This document shows positions 18,047 to 26,968 of a stretch of 64,000 nt of DNA, one piece after another. Positions within the stretch are counted from its first letter, which is position 1. The number at the start of each line of letters is the position of its first letter. The notes below the pieces were generated by a model that was given only the letters and a program-made list of their open reading frames with translations, was not told the DNA's origin and did not search any database. The stretch is from Desulfoscipio gibsoniae DSM 7213 (GTDB lineage: Bacteria > Bacillota > Desulfotomaculia > Desulfotomaculales > Desulfallaceae): the NCBI RefSeq assembly GCF_000233715.2, contig NC_021184.1, positions 2,070,001 through 2,134,000 on the forward strand, written 5' to 3'. The position numbers were made by a program, and so were the translations under genes.

Positions 18047-19270
18047 CTATTCTTTTTCCGGCATGATGAGGGCTCTTTCCATCAGGGAACACATGTGTAC
18101 ATTCGGTGATTTAGCCTTTTCCGGGTACCATTTATTCAAATCGTTAAACTGGTCCATACAGTTGTGGCAGGGCACGATCACAATTTCCGCACCAGTGGCC
18201 AGCACCTGGTCTACTTTGCGCTTGCCTTTGGCTTTACGAATGTCGTTGTACTCAGGCATAGCCATACCGCCGCCGCCGGCACCACAGCAGTAATTCATTT
18301 TACCGTGGGGGTTCATATCCACAAAGTTTTTCAGGAAGCTTCTCATTAACTCCCTGGGTGCTTCATATACGCCTTCTTTGCGGGCAGTGTTGCAAGGATC
18401 GTGATAAGTAACCACTTCGGTAATGGCATCGGGGTCAAGCTTGATTTTACCTTCCTTGACCAGCTCATTGAGCAGTTCAAGAATATGGCGAATAGGATAT
18501 TGCTTGCCCTTCCAATATGTTCTATAGCCCCATCTCATAGAACGGAAGGCGTGCCCGCACTCGGTCACAATCAACTCTTCACATTCCAGGTCGGCAACTT
18601 CCTGCCACAGGGGCATGGAGATGGCTAAAAAGTCGTCGGTTTGGCCGGTGAACAGTGCAATGTTAGTGGCGTCCCAGCGCTTAGTGCTGATGGTGTAGTC
18701 AATTCCCGCCACATAAAACAGCTTTAGAGTGGTTTGCAGCTCATTGGGATAATACTTGATATCCCGGGCATTAAAGCCGTAAAAATACTTGGCACCCTTT
18801 TTGTTGAGCGGAATTTTATAGTTAGGGTCACCCAGTTCTTCCTGCAGTTCCTCTTCAATCCACTCCAAGGTTTCTTCGTAGTCTACCTGGCCGACGTTCA
18901 TTTGGTTACCGGACTCGATGTGCTCGTTGGCAATAGTCTGCAGGTAGCCAGGAATTTTATCCTTATCCCAGGTGCCGCGCAGTGAACGTACCAGGGCTGC
19001 AATGTTTACGTTCATGGGGCACTCGATGGTGCAACGCTCACACATGGTGCAGTACCAGATGTATGGGTCGGCATATACTTCATCTTTCATGCCCAGCAGT
19101 ACTTTGCGCAAAAATTTACGGGGATCCTGGTTTTCGTGAATGTCGGAATAAGGGCAGCCCGCTGTGCACATGCCGCAGGCCAGGCAGTTGCTAAAGTCAT
19201 ATCCTTTTAGCAGTTCGGCAACTTCGTCCCTGAATTTGGGGTTGAAATCTGCAGCTTTAATAGCTTCCAT
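18047..19270 (-). CDS. HdrC-HdrB fusion-like (HdrD/DsrK family) iron-sulfur protein
   Basis: 407 residues. N-terminal HdrC-like part has two [4Fe-4S] motifs, CLACGMCTAGCP (about 34) and CTMCERCTIECP (about 74). The C-terminal part is HdrB/CCG-like: one full CCG motif with DPCNTARK (about 292), YCCGAGGGG (about 326) and PCHNCMDQF (about 366), and a degenerate first one (TECGHAFRS near 241, lacking the paired cysteines). Such proteins carry a noncubane cluster that acts on disulfides or transfers electrons pairwise to HdrA. ATG is 7 bases after GGAGG. It starts the operon leading to hdrA copy 2; the left tandem unit has no equivalent, so it may serve both. Confidence 0.85.
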   Translation of the reverse strand: MEAIKAADFNPKFRDEVAELLKGYDFSNCLACGMCTAGCPYSDIHENQDPRKFLRKVLLGMKDEVYADPYIWYCTMCERCTIECPMNVNIAALVRSLRGTWDKDKIPGYLQTIANEHIESGNQMNVGQVDYEETLEWIEEELQEELGDPNYKIPLNKKGAKYFYGFNARDIKYYPNELQTTLKLFYVAGIDYTISTKRWDATNIALFTGQTDDFLAISMPLWQEVADLECEELIVTECGHAFRSMRWGYRTYWKGKQYPIRHILELLNELVKEGKIKLDPDAITEVVTYHDPCNTARKEGVYEAPRELMRSFLKNFVDMNPHGKMNYCCGAGGGGMAMPEYNDIRKAKGKRKVDQVLATGAEIVIVPCHNCMDQFNDLNKWYPEKAKSPNVHMCSLMERALIMPEKE

Positions 19271-19325
19271 TGGAGGTCCTCCCCTCTTGGTCTTGGCATA
19301 CCATTGAGTTAAAGTTTTAACTTGT

Positions 19326-19362
19326 TATAGCGCCTCTTTAATAGCAATAAAGAGGCGCTATA
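19326..19362 (-). promoter_or_regulatory. Perfect 15-bp hairpin between flxA and hdrCB
   Basis: Arms 19326-19340 and 19348-19362 pair perfectly around a seven-base loop. On the minus strand it is followed by ACAAG, not a T-run, so it may be an mRNA-stabilising or processing stem between the flx genes and the hdrCB-met operon more than a clean terminator. Confidence 0.6.
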
Positions 19363-19389
19363 TTTAATGTTTACAGGTATTTAAGCCTT

Positions 19390-20229
19390 TTAGTATTCAT
19401 TCGGCAGTTCGTTAAGTTGGGCTCTGGTAAATACCGGGCCGTCCTTGCAGACGTATTTGCCCCCCACATTACATCTGCCGCACATACCAATACCACATTT
19501 CATACGGTTTTCCAGAGACATGATAATTCTTTCTACTGGAAAGCCCAGTTTTTCCAATACAGGCATAGTGAACTTAATCATCACCGGCGGTCCGCAGATA
19601 ATGGCATAAGTATTTTCAGAGCTGGGTGCCACCTCTTCAGTAACAGCGGGTATAAAGCCTACGCGACCGTTCCAGCCGTCAACAGCGCGGTCAATGGTAG
19701 TGATTAAGTTAATGTCAGGACTTTGTTCCCATGCTGCCAGCTCTTCTTTATAAAGCAACAGGCCGGGGTTTCTAGCACCGTAAATTACAGTGATATCGCC
19801 GTAATCACCGCGGCGGTCCGGATGCAGCATATAGGTGGCCAGTGAGCGCAAAGTAGTAAATGCGAAACCACCGCCAATGATCACCACGTTTTTACCCTTA
19901 AAATCTTCCACAGGATAGTAATTGCCCAGCGGTCCACGTACACCTACCATGCTTCCTTCTTCCATCAGGTGTAACGCTGTGGATACAACACCCACTTTGG
20001 CCACTGAGAATTTCAAAAAGCCAGGTTCGGTGGGTGAAGAAGCGATCCCGAAGGGCGCCTCGCCTTTGCCAAATACGCACAGCTCGGCAAACTGACCCGG
20101 CATGTACGGAAAACTTTTTTCGTCTTCTTCACTTAAAAACTGAAGGGTAAAGGTGTGGATCAGCTTATCCTCTGTTTCAGTAAAGTTTTTTACCAACTTC
20201 ATTGGCAGCGGTAGATATGGATTTTTCAT
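19390..20229 (-). CDS. flxA: FlxA-type FAD/NAD(P)H oxidoreductase subunit
   Basis: 279-residue ferredoxin-reductase-like subunit resembling FlxA and anaerobic sulfite reductase subunit B. It has an FAD-binding barrel (MPGQFAELCVFG near 43, PFGIASSP near 60), the nucleotide-binding motif GGGFAFTTLRSLATY near 118, CGPPVMIKF near 218 and a C-terminal [2Fe-2S] set, KCGIGMCGRCNVGGKYVC (about 244-261). ATG overlaps the flxB stop (TGATG). It would exchange electrons with NADH and pass them through FlxB, FlxC and FlxD to HdrA, as in the described FlxABCD-HdrABC complex of sulfate reducers. Confidence 0.85.
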   Translation of the reverse strand: MKNPYLPLPMKLVKNFTETEDKLIHTFTLQFLSEEDEKSFPYMPGQFAELCVFGKGEAPFGIASSPTEPGFLKFSVAKVGVVSTALHLMEEGSMVGVRGPLGNYYPVEDFKGKNVVIIGGGFAFTTLRSLATYMLHPDRRGDYGDITVIYGARNPGLLLYKEELAAWEQSPDINLITTIDRAVDGWNGRVGFIPAVTEEVAPSSENTYAIICGPPVMIKFTMPVLEKLGFPVERIIMSLENRMKCGIGMCGRCNVGGKYVCKDGPVFTRAQLNELPNEY

Positions 20230-21248
20230 CAACTATCCAACCTCGCTTCCGAACCCCGAACATCCTCAAGTACCACCCGGATGTCCATATTAACGGGGCA
20301 GTTTTTAATGCACCTGCCGCAACCAACGCAGGCTATTTCGCCAAAGTTGTCAACGAAATACTTAAACTTATGCATGATTCTGTTGCGGTAGCGTTCTTTA
20401 TTGCTGGTACGCGGGTTGTGACCGGAACCATGCAAGGTGAAGAGCGGGAAAGCACAGGAATCCCAGTTGCGCACCCGGCAACCATTGCAGTCCACGGCGT
20501 CATCCACTATATCAAAGCAGTGGCAAGTGGGGCACAGATATGTGCAAGCACCACAGCCCAGGCACTTTTCATGAATTTTATCCCAGATGGGATCATAGAA
20601 ATTGACATCCAGCTTGTCTTTCAGACCGTCTGTATTAACCTGGCAGGTAACCTTAGCTTCTTCCTTGGCCTTGGAGGCAGCAGTCTTGTCAGCGTCCGAG
20701 GCAGCGGCAAAACCGGCCTGCTCGGCCAGTGCCTTACCTTTGTCAGATACCACTTCCACAACATAAGCATCACCGGTATCAACCAGCAGTAAATCAAGGC
20801 CCTTGGTGTCAAAGGGGCCACCGTTTACGGAAGTGCAAAAACAAGTGCTGGCGGGGGCATTGCACCCGACACCCACCATTATGGTGTTGGTACGCCTGGT
20901 CAGGTAATAAGGATCCTGGTACTTATCGTTATTAAACACATTGTCCAGTAAAGTGAGGCTCTTGGCATCGCAGGGACGCACGCCAAAAACTACTTTTTTC
21001 TGGTCGTCAATGGTGGCTTCCAGCTTGGTACCCTCTTCAGTAACATTATAGCTAAACAATTTTTCAGATTGCGGGAAAAATATTTCTTTGGCCGGAAGCT
21101 TGGTGTTGCTGTCAGTGAGTACAGCGTCAGCACCGGAGCTAATTTGTTTAAATAAAGTGTAAGAGCCTTCTTGCACAGGGGCAAAAACCTGATATTCGCT
21201 AATTAATTTATCCAGGAAGCTGGGTATGTCTTTTTTGCTTAGTATCAT
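20229..21248 (-). CDS. flxB: FlxB-type iron-sulfur subunit (AsrA-like)
   Basis: 339 residues; start chosen at ATG 21248, six bases after GAGGTG, in preference to GTG 21257. It resembles the iron-sulfur subunit of anaerobic sulfite reductase (AsrA) and FlxB: a central VRPCDAKSL motif, CNAPASTCFC near residue 128, and two C-terminal [4Fe-4S] motifs, CLGCGACTYLCPTC and CVGCGRCIKNCP. Its place between flxC and flxA, with near-overlapping ends, supports membership of one complex. Alternative: a hydrogenase/sulfur-reductase beta subunit of the same superfamily. Confidence 0.8.
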   Translation of the reverse strand: MILSKKDIPSFLDKLISEYQVFAPVQEGSYTLFKQISSGADAVLTDSNTKLPAKEIFFPQSEKLFSYNVTEEGTKLEATIDDQKKVVFGVRPCDAKSLTLLDNVFNNDKYQDPYYLTRRTNTIMVGVGCNAPASTCFCTSVNGGPFDTKGLDLLLVDTGDAYVVEVVSDKGKALAEQAGFAAASDADKTAASKAKEEAKVTCQVNTDGLKDKLDVNFYDPIWDKIHEKCLGCGACTYLCPTCHCFDIVDDAVDCNGCRVRNWDSCAFPLFTLHGSGHNPRTSNKERYRNRIMHKFKYFVDNFGEIACVGCGRCIKNCPVNMDIRVVLEDVRGSEARLDS

Positions 21249-21258
21249 CAGTTTCACC

Positions 21259-22215
21259 TCATTCCTTCACCAAGAAAGGTTCTGGGTCGTCGGCTGTGAA
21301 TGTAGCAAGGGCGGCCTTATCCTCCATATTAACCCCGGCTTCAGCGTTAAACAGATCCTTAACGTCTTTAACCAGTTTACGGGTTAACAGGCGCAGGTTT
21401 ATGCCCATTGGACATGCCCGCTCACAAGCTCCGCAGTCGACACAACGTCCGGCACTGTGGAACACCCTGACAACCTGGAAGAGAATATTATCCTCTGTAT
21501 TTAAGGCACTCTTACCGATCCATTCCGGCTGATTGCAGTCTACAAAGCACTCCTCACAGTAGCACATGGGGCAAGCGTTCCGGCAGGCGTAGCACCTGAT
21601 GCACTTGCTGAATTCACTGTTCATAAACGCGCGGCGCTCCGCGGCTGTCTTGGCTTCAAATTCTTCTATTTCGGCGAAACCAACAGCTTCCTTTTCGGGC
21701 AGCAATTCGCCGATCAGCTCATCGTAAACCACGGGGTTGCCATAACTGCAATCCTGGCAGGATTTATGCAGCAGGTCGGCTACCTTGGCTGTTTCGCTGC
21801 AGTCCTTACCTTTCAGTACAACGGTATCCCCGTTCTCTTCAATTTCCAAGAGTTCCCGGCCGTCCAGCAGCGCGCTCACCTTTTTACGGTCAATCATGCC
21901 GCTGCAAGGCACACCGATGATATAGAGGTTGTCACGGTTAATCTGGTTTTCTTTAGCCAGTGCCACGATGGCCCGCACGTCACAACCTTTAGCTACTACA
22001 GCCACTTTACCTTCTTTTTTGCGAAGGTAATTGGCCAGGTTGTTTTCACAGCCCAAATTCCAGGTAAGTTTATCCGCTTCTTCGGGAGTCCTGGCGAAAA
22101 ACGGCGTGCCGCGTAGCGGGAGACTGCCTTCGGTAAAGCCGACGACCAAGTCAACCTTTTGTTCGGCCAGTAACTTTTTAGCTGCGTCTTTTATTTGATC
22201 TGCTAACTTTTGCAT
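21259..22215 (-). CDS. flxC: FlxC-type iron-sulfur subunit (FrhB/HdrA-associated)
   Basis: 318 residues from ATG 22215, which lies inside the 3' end of flxD. Half of the protein is an FrhB-like fold (VAKGCDVRAIVAL near 75, GVPCSGMIDRKK near 103); the C-terminal part has two ferredoxin-like cysteine sets, CIRCYACRNACPMCYCEEC (about 203) and CVDCGACERACP (about 250). FrhB relatives bind FAD; this fits a relay between FlxB and FlxD. Subunit name is by position and similarity to Flx clusters, so moderate certainty. Confidence 0.75.
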   Translation of the reverse strand: MQKLADQIKDAAKKLLAEQKVDLVVGFTEGSLPLRGTPFFARTPEEADKLTWNLGCENNLANYLRKKEGKVAVVAKGCDVRAIVALAKENQINRDNLYIIGVPCSGMIDRKKVSALLDGRELLEIEENGDTVVLKGKDCSETAKVADLLHKSCQDCSYGNPVVYDELIGELLPEKEAVGFAEIEEFEAKTAAERRAFMNSEFSKCIRCYACRNACPMCYCEECFVDCNQPEWIGKSALNTEDNILFQVVRVFHSAGRCVDCGACERACPMGINLRLLTRKLVKDVKDLFNAEAGVNMEDKAALATFTADDPEPFLVKE

Positions 22216-22652
22216 CCGCAACACCCCGATTCGCTATCGATTAGGCCCTTATTGGGGCCGATTTCTTTCGTCTTCTCAGTGACATTTTTGACAATCTCAG
22301 CAAAACGACCACCTTCGGCCGCGGATACCCAGGAGAAGTTAACCCGGCCTTCATCATAGCCGACGTATTCCAGTAAGTCTTTTAATAATGCAAATTTCCT
22401 GCGGGCTACCATGTTGCCACTAACATAGTGGCAGTCACCGGGGTGTCACCCGGAGGTTAACACGGCATCCGCACCGTGCCGGAGTGCTTTAATGATAAAT
22501 AAGGGGTTTATCCTTCCGGAACAGGGTATGCGTATCACCCGGATATTGGGCGGGTACTGGATACGACCTATACCGGCCAGGTCTGCACCGGCATAACTAC
22601 ACCAGTTGCATAAAAATGCTACAATTTTAGGTTCATATTCCATGATATCCAT
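22203..22652 (-). CDS. flxD: FlxD/MvhD-type electron-transfer subunit, selenoprotein
   Basis: One 149-residue gene that ordinary ORF calling splits into two at an in-frame UGA (22448-22446). Across the UGA the protein reads [27 protein letters not shown], the exact family motif SGCHPGDCHY with Cys replaced, so UGA is selenocysteine 69. Immediately after the UGA a perfect 7-base hairpin with an AUGUU loop begins at the 13th base, a plausible bacterial SECIS. The first ligand motif here is the normal Cys ([12 protein letters not shown]), whereas the two mvhD copies have Sec there. It ends in GCCGCKS, overlapping flxC. It bridges HdrA (22666-25692) to FlxABC. Confidence 0.92.
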
Positions 22653-22665
22653 TTCCCTCCCCCAT

Positions 22666-25600
22666 CTATAGCGCGTTCAACATAGCTACTAGTTGTTGGT
22701 TGGTGCAACCCTTGACGTTTATGGCTCCGCAACGGCAAGAGGAGGCACAGGCACCGCACCCTTTACACAGGGCTTCATTTACTACGGCGACCTTTTCTAC
22801 CGGATCAACTTGCACAGCCTTGGCCGGGCAAATAGATTCGCACTCGCCGCAGCCTGCGCATTTTCTCTTGTTGACAAAGGCGCATTTGCCTTCTACGGAA
22901 ATGGAGTCCTTGGCCAGCACTGTGCAGGCCCTTCCTACGGCAGCCTTGGCCTGGCTGATGTTTTCTTCCAGGTTTTTGGGCCCGTGGGCTAATCCGCACA
23001 TAAATACGCCATCGGTGCCAAAGTCAACAGGACGCAGCTTCATGTGAGCTTCCAAGAAGAAACCTTCCTGGTTGAGCGGTACTTTATAGAACTGACTCAA
23101 CTTGCTGTTGGTATCCTTGGACGATACAATGGCGGCAGCCAGTCCTACCAGATCAGCGTTAATTTCCACCGGCACGCCCAGCACGTGATCGGTTACCGTT
23201 ACTTTCACGCTGTCGGCAGCGGCTTCCAGTACCGGCTTATTGTCCACCGAATAGCGGATAAAGATAACGCCCTTGGTGCGAGCTTCACGGTACATTTCTT
23301 CATAGAAACCATAGGTTCTAATATCCCGGTATAAAATGAAAACGTTGGCATTAGGATTGGCTTCTTTGATTTTCAGAGCCTGTTTAATGGACTTGGTGCA
23401 GCAAATCCTGCTGCAGTACGGGCGCTCGGCATCTCTGCTGCCGACACATTGGATGAAAACAATGTTTTTGGCGTCTTTAACTTTGCTGTCGCCGTCTGCC
23501 AGTAAAGCTTCCAGTTCCAACAGGGTCATAATCCGTTCATTTTGACCGTACAGGTATTCAGTGGGTTTGTATTCCTCGGCACCGGTGGCAATGATGGTCA
23601 CACCATGCTCAATTACTTCACCGCTGCTGATAGTAGTTTCAAAGTTACCAACAAAACCCTGCACATTGGTAATTTCAACACCTGTATAAACAGTAATTTT
23701 TTCGTCAGCTTTTACCTGGTTGATCAATTCGCTGATAAATACAGATGTATCTTCGCCGGTCATGCCGTAACGAATACGGTTGGCTATGCCGCCCAGCACG
23801 TCTGCTTTCTCAACCAAGTAGACATTATATCCTTGTTTGGAAAGGTTAACGGCGCTGGTCATGCCGGACACGCCACCACCGATAACCAGTGCGTCGTGAT
23901 TCATGTCCAAACTGACCGAATTAATCGGATCAAGCAAGCCGGCCTTCGCTACAGCCATTTTCACCAGATCTTTGGCCTTGGCAGTTGCCTTTTCGGGCTC
24001 ATGCATATGCACCCAAGAACACTGGTCACGGATGTTGGCCATTTCAAACAAGTTGGGGTTGAGGCCGGCCTCTTTCAGGGTCTCCTGGAACATAGGCTCG
24101 TGGGTCCGAGGACTGCAAGATGCCACAATGATTCTGTTCAGGCCGTATTCTGCAATGGCTTCTTTGATTTGGGCCGAAGTGTCCTGGGAACACGCATAAA
24201 GCTTTTCAGCTGCAAAAGCTACACCCGGCAGTGTCTTGGCGTATTCCACAACTTCCGGCACATTGACTACGCTGCCGATATTGATACCGCAATGGCAGAT
24301 AAATACGCCAGCGCGGATTATTTCACCGGCTACATCTTTTTCAGCCGGATATTTTTTAACCTTAGTCAGGGTACCGCGTGCTTGGGCCAGGTCTGCTGCC
24401 GAATCCGCCGCCGCGGCACTGGCCTGCATTACTGTTTCGGGGATATCCCGCGGGCCGCTGAATGCGCCAGCCACAAAGATACCGGGCTTATTGGTACCTA
24501 CGCCGGTTAATGCGGCAGGCTCGCAGAAATTAAACTTATTTAAATCAAGGCCAAGTTTATCGGCCAGTTGCACCATATCGGAGGCCGGTTCCAACCCGAG
24601 GGAAAGTACCACCAGGTCGAAATCTTCATAATTGATGGTGCCGTCTTCATTGGCATAGCGTATACGGCAATTGCCGGTATCGTCATTGGCATCGACTATT
24701 TCATAAACACGGGAGCGAATGAACCGCACGCCGTTTTCCAGTTTGGCCTTATCATAATATTTCTCAAAATCTTTGCCGTAAGTACGCATATCCATGAAGA
24801 AAATTGCCGTATCCAACGGGTAATGGGAGTGCTCTTTGGCAATGACAGCTTCCTTGATGGCGTACATGCAGCATACCGATGAGCAATAACCGTGCTCAAT
24901 GCGGCAGTTACGGGAACCTACGCACTGTATCCAAGCTATCTTTTGCGGTTCCTTGCCGTCCGACGGCCGCTGCAGATGCCCGCCGAAGGGACCGGAAGCG
25001 CTTAAAATACGCTCAAATTCCAAGCTGCTGATTACATTGGGGTGTTTGCCGTAGCCGTAGTAGTCCAGCTTGCCCACATCAAATTTTTCAAAGCCGGGGC
25101 AAAGGATAACGGAACCGACTTCGATTTCCATGGTTTGGTCGGCCATGGTGTGATCAATGGCCTGGGCCTGGCAAACTTCCAAGCATTTACCACAGGCTTT
25201 TGGCTTTTTAATTTTTAAACATCTGGTGGGGTCTATGGCGTAAGCATTGGGATAGGCCTGCGCATAAAGTTTGTAAATAGCCTTGCGCTTATTTAGACCC
25301 TGGTTAAACTCATCTGGAACTTTAACCGGGCATTCTTCGGCACAGGAACCACAACCGGTGCATTTCTCCGGGTCAATGAAACGTGCCTTTTGGTTAATGG
25401 TGACTTTAAAATTACCTGGCTCGCCTTGAATATCCATTACCTCGGCATTGGTAATGGTATTAACATTCAAGTGTCTCCCACAGTCAACCAGTTTGGGAGA
25501 CAGGATGCACATAGAACAGTCATTGGTGGGGAAGGTTTTGTCCAGCATAGGCATGGTACCGCCAATGGCGGGGCTTTTCTCTACCAGGTACACATAGTAC

Positions 25601-25692
25601 CCTGACTCCGCCAAATCAAGCGATGCCTGTATACCGGCGATACCTGAGCCAACTACCAGTACAGCTCCAACTTTATCAGGTTTCGAACTCAT
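22666..25692 (-). CDS. hdrA: HdrA without GltD insert, linked to Flx genes
   Basis: 1008-residue HdrA with two HdrA-like flavin units but no GltD-type insertion, in contrast to the two 1.47-kb-residue paralogues; NAD(P)H contact is supplied here by FlxA instead. N-terminal FAD loop [10 protein letters not shown] (about 13), [16 protein letters not shown] (about 90), a reduced cluster region ([13 protein letters not shown] near 160), [12 protein letters not shown], a second FAD loop [11 protein letters not shown] (about 600), and C-terminal [12 protein letters not shown] and [11 protein letters not shown] clusters. Expected electron-bifurcating hub of an HdrA-FlxABCD complex. Start ATG 25692 sits some 17 bases after GGAGG, a loose spacing shared with the other hdrA genes. 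Confidence 0.93.
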   Translation of the reverse strand: MSSKPDKVGAVLVVGSGIAGIQASLDLAESGYYVYLVEKSPAIGGTMPMLDKTFPTNDCSMCILSPKLVDCGRHLNVNTITNAEVMDIQGEPGNFKVTINQKARFIDPEKCTGCGSCAEECPVKVPDEFNQGLNKRKAIYKLYAQAYPNAYAIDPTRCLKIKKPKACGKCLEVCQAQAIDHTMADQTMEIEVGSVILCPGFEKFDVGKLDYYGYGKHPNVISSLEFERILSASGPFGGHLQRPSDGKEPQKIAWIQCVGSRNCRIEHGYCSSVCCMYAIKEAVIAKEHSHYPLDTAIFFMDMRTYGKDFEKYYDKAKLENGVRFIRSRVYEIVDANDDTGNCRIRYANEDGTINYEDFDLVVLSLGLEPASDMVQLADKLGLDLNKFNFCEPAALTGVGTNKPGIFVAGAFSGPRDIPETVMQASAAAADSAADLAQARGTLTKVKKYPAEKDVAGEIIRAGVFICHCGINIGSVVNVPEVVEYAKTLPGVAFAAEKLYACSQDTSAQIKEAIAEYGLNRIIVASCSPRTHEPMFQETLKEAGLNPNLFEMANIRDQCSWVHMHEPEKATAKAKDLVKMAVAKAGLLDPINSVSLDMNHDALVIGGGVSGMTSAVNLSKQGYNVYLVEKADVLGGIANRIRYGMTGEDTSVFISELINQVKADEKITVYTGVEITNVQGFVGNFETTISSGEVIEHGVTIIATGAEEYKPTEYLYGQNERIMTLLELEALLADGDSKVKDAKNIVFIQCVGSRDAERPYCSRICCTKSIKQALKIKEANPNANVFILYRDIRTYGFYEEMYREARTKGVIFIRYSVDNKPVLEAAADSVKVTVTDHVLGVPVEINADLVGLAAAIVSSKDTNSKLSQFYKVPLNQEGFFLEAHMKLRPVDFGTDGVFMCGLAHGPKNLEENISQAKAAVGRACTVLAKDSISVEGKCAFVNKRKCAGCGECESICPAKAVQVDPVEKVAVVNEALCKGCGACASSCRCGAINVKGCTNQQLVAMLNAL

Positions 25693-25776
25693 CTAAGCAT
25701 CACATCCGTCCTCCTAGATTAGGCGTCACAGTATAAAAATATAAAACTGCGCCGGGCCAATGGAGTATTGCTGATA

Positions 25777-25807
25777 AACCGGATGCCCAAACCGGTTATC
25801 CAGGGCA
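25777..25807 (-). promoter_or_regulatory. Overlapping alternative hairpins in the hdrA leader
   Basis: AACCGG (25777-25782) can pair with CCGGTT (25792-25797), while TGCCC (25784-25788) can pair with GGGCA (25803-25807). Each hairpin's arm lies in the loop of the other, so they are alternative structures or a pseudoknot. They lie in the transcribed leader of hdrA-flxDCBA. No known riboswitch recognised; the remainder of 25693-26012 is AT-rich and featureless. Confidence 0.4.
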
Positions 25808-26012
25808 CACTTTAATCCCGGTAAATTGGTATTGGTTGGCGACTAGCTCAGCAAGATTACTTGATAAACAATCATTCATTGGTAGATTGAATAGTAGATT
25901 TGAAAACAGGGCATATAGACGCGTATGCAATCATATAACTTTGTTTTTATTTAATTTGTTTAAATAATCTTTAAATTAATCAATAAACCGGGATTATGCC
26001 TGCCTTGTCCAT

Positions 26013-26041
26013 AGTATAATATCTACTGCTTTGGCTGTCAA
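26013..26041 (-). promoter_or_regulatory. Predicted sigma-A promoter of hdrA-flxDCBA
   Basis: Minus strand TTGACA (26041-26036), 17-base spacer, TATACT (26018-26013). About 320 bases before the hdrA start, leaving a long leader. It sits just after the acs terminator. Confidence 0.75.
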
Positions 26042-26086
26042 ACCGTATAAAAACGCCAAACTGTGTTAAAGCCTGTAATCGTTATG

Positions 26087-26114
26087 AAAAGGCGGTCGCA
26101 ATTAACCGCCTTTT
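26087..26114 (-). terminator. Terminator of the acs cluster
   Basis: Perfect 10-base stem (26087-26096/26105-26114) with A-tract/T-tract ends, symmetrical on both strands, about 40 bases after the acsE stop. Confidence 0.85.
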
Positions 26115-26151
26115 CTGTAACGAAACCGGCTCTTATGACGGTCTAGTTTGA

Positions 26152-26946
26152 TTACCTGGCGCGGAATGTTTTAAGGAATGAGTCGCAGTAGATCTCTTTA
26201 TTTAACAGTATATTAGCTGATGCTACAGCATCCAGCAGTTCATCGTCATCCACATCAGCGATGGCAGAGTCAAGACCATTAGCCATACTCATGATGAGGA
26301 AGGTACGGTTGATCAGGTGCCGGTTGGTGCAGCGCTGAGATGCGTTGCTTAGTCCCATGGTGGTGCGGGGTGCGGGATCAGCCAGAGTTTTAATCTGCCT
26401 TAATGTTTCCAGCACTTCCACGCCGTGCTCTTGGGCTACGTTGCAAGGTAACATAAGCGGGTCAATGTATAAGTCTTCCATGGGAACACCGTTCATGTCA
26501 CAGTTGACAACGATCTCCATGGCCAGGGCAATCCGGTCGGATGCGCTCTTAGGCACACCTTTTTCGTTCATGGCCAGACCGATAATAGCAGCATTATATT
26601 TAGCAGCCATGGGAATATAAATGTCCATTTTCCACTGGTCCGCAGTTGTTGAGTTAATCATAGCTTTGCCCTGGTGTACTTTAAGACCTGCTTCAATGGC
26701 ATCGGGGTTGGTGGAGTCGATGCAGCACGGCAGGGGAGCAGCTTCCTGGGCGGTTTTAACCAGCCATTCCATAATAGCGGGCTGATCTTCTTTTTCTACG
26801 GTCGGGCCGGTATTGACGTCAAGATAAGTGGCGCACTTTTCATACTGGCGCTTGGCCCAGTAACGGACAGGCTCCGGGTCTTTATTCATGATGGCTTCCC
26901 GAATGTCCTTAAACATGCCATTGATCCGCTCACCAATAAGGATCAT
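26152..26946 (-). CDS. acsE: Methyl-THF:corrinoid iron-sulfur protein methyltransferase AcsE
   Basis: 264-residue pterin-binding TIM-barrel enzyme that moves the methyl group of methyl-THF to cob(I)amide on AcsCD, joining the methyl and carbonyl branches. The typical MILIGERINGMFKDI opening, YLDVNTGP, CCIDSTNPDAI and GLSNASQ motifs are present, and length matches Moorella AcsE. Last gene of the acs operon, 22 bases after the preceding reading frame, followed by a strong terminator. Confidence 0.95.
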   Translation of the reverse strand: MILIGERINGMFKDIREAIMNKDPEPVRYWAKRQYEKCATYLDVNTGPTVEKEDQPAIMEWLVKTAQEAAPLPCCIDSTNPDAIEAGLKVHQGKAMINSTTADQWKMDIYIPMAAKYNAAIIGLAMNEKGVPKSASDRIALAMEIVVNCDMNGVPMEDLYIDPLMLPCNVAQEHGVEVLETLRQIKTLADPAPRTTMGLSNASQRCTNRHLINRTFLIMSMANGLDSAIADVDDDELLDAVASANILLNKEIYCDSFLKTFRAR

Positions 26947-26968
26947 GCTCTTAGCCTCCTCTTATATA

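Noticed and set aside
22203-22652. flxD looks like two adjacent short genes or a nonsense-broken pseudogene
   Set aside because: The break is a single UGA at a conserved Cys codon with perfect family sequence on both sides and a hairpin after it; selenocysteine explains it better.
23542-24510. 322-residue plus-strand frame opposite the third hdrA
   Set aside because: Antisense shadow of a confidently identified gene.
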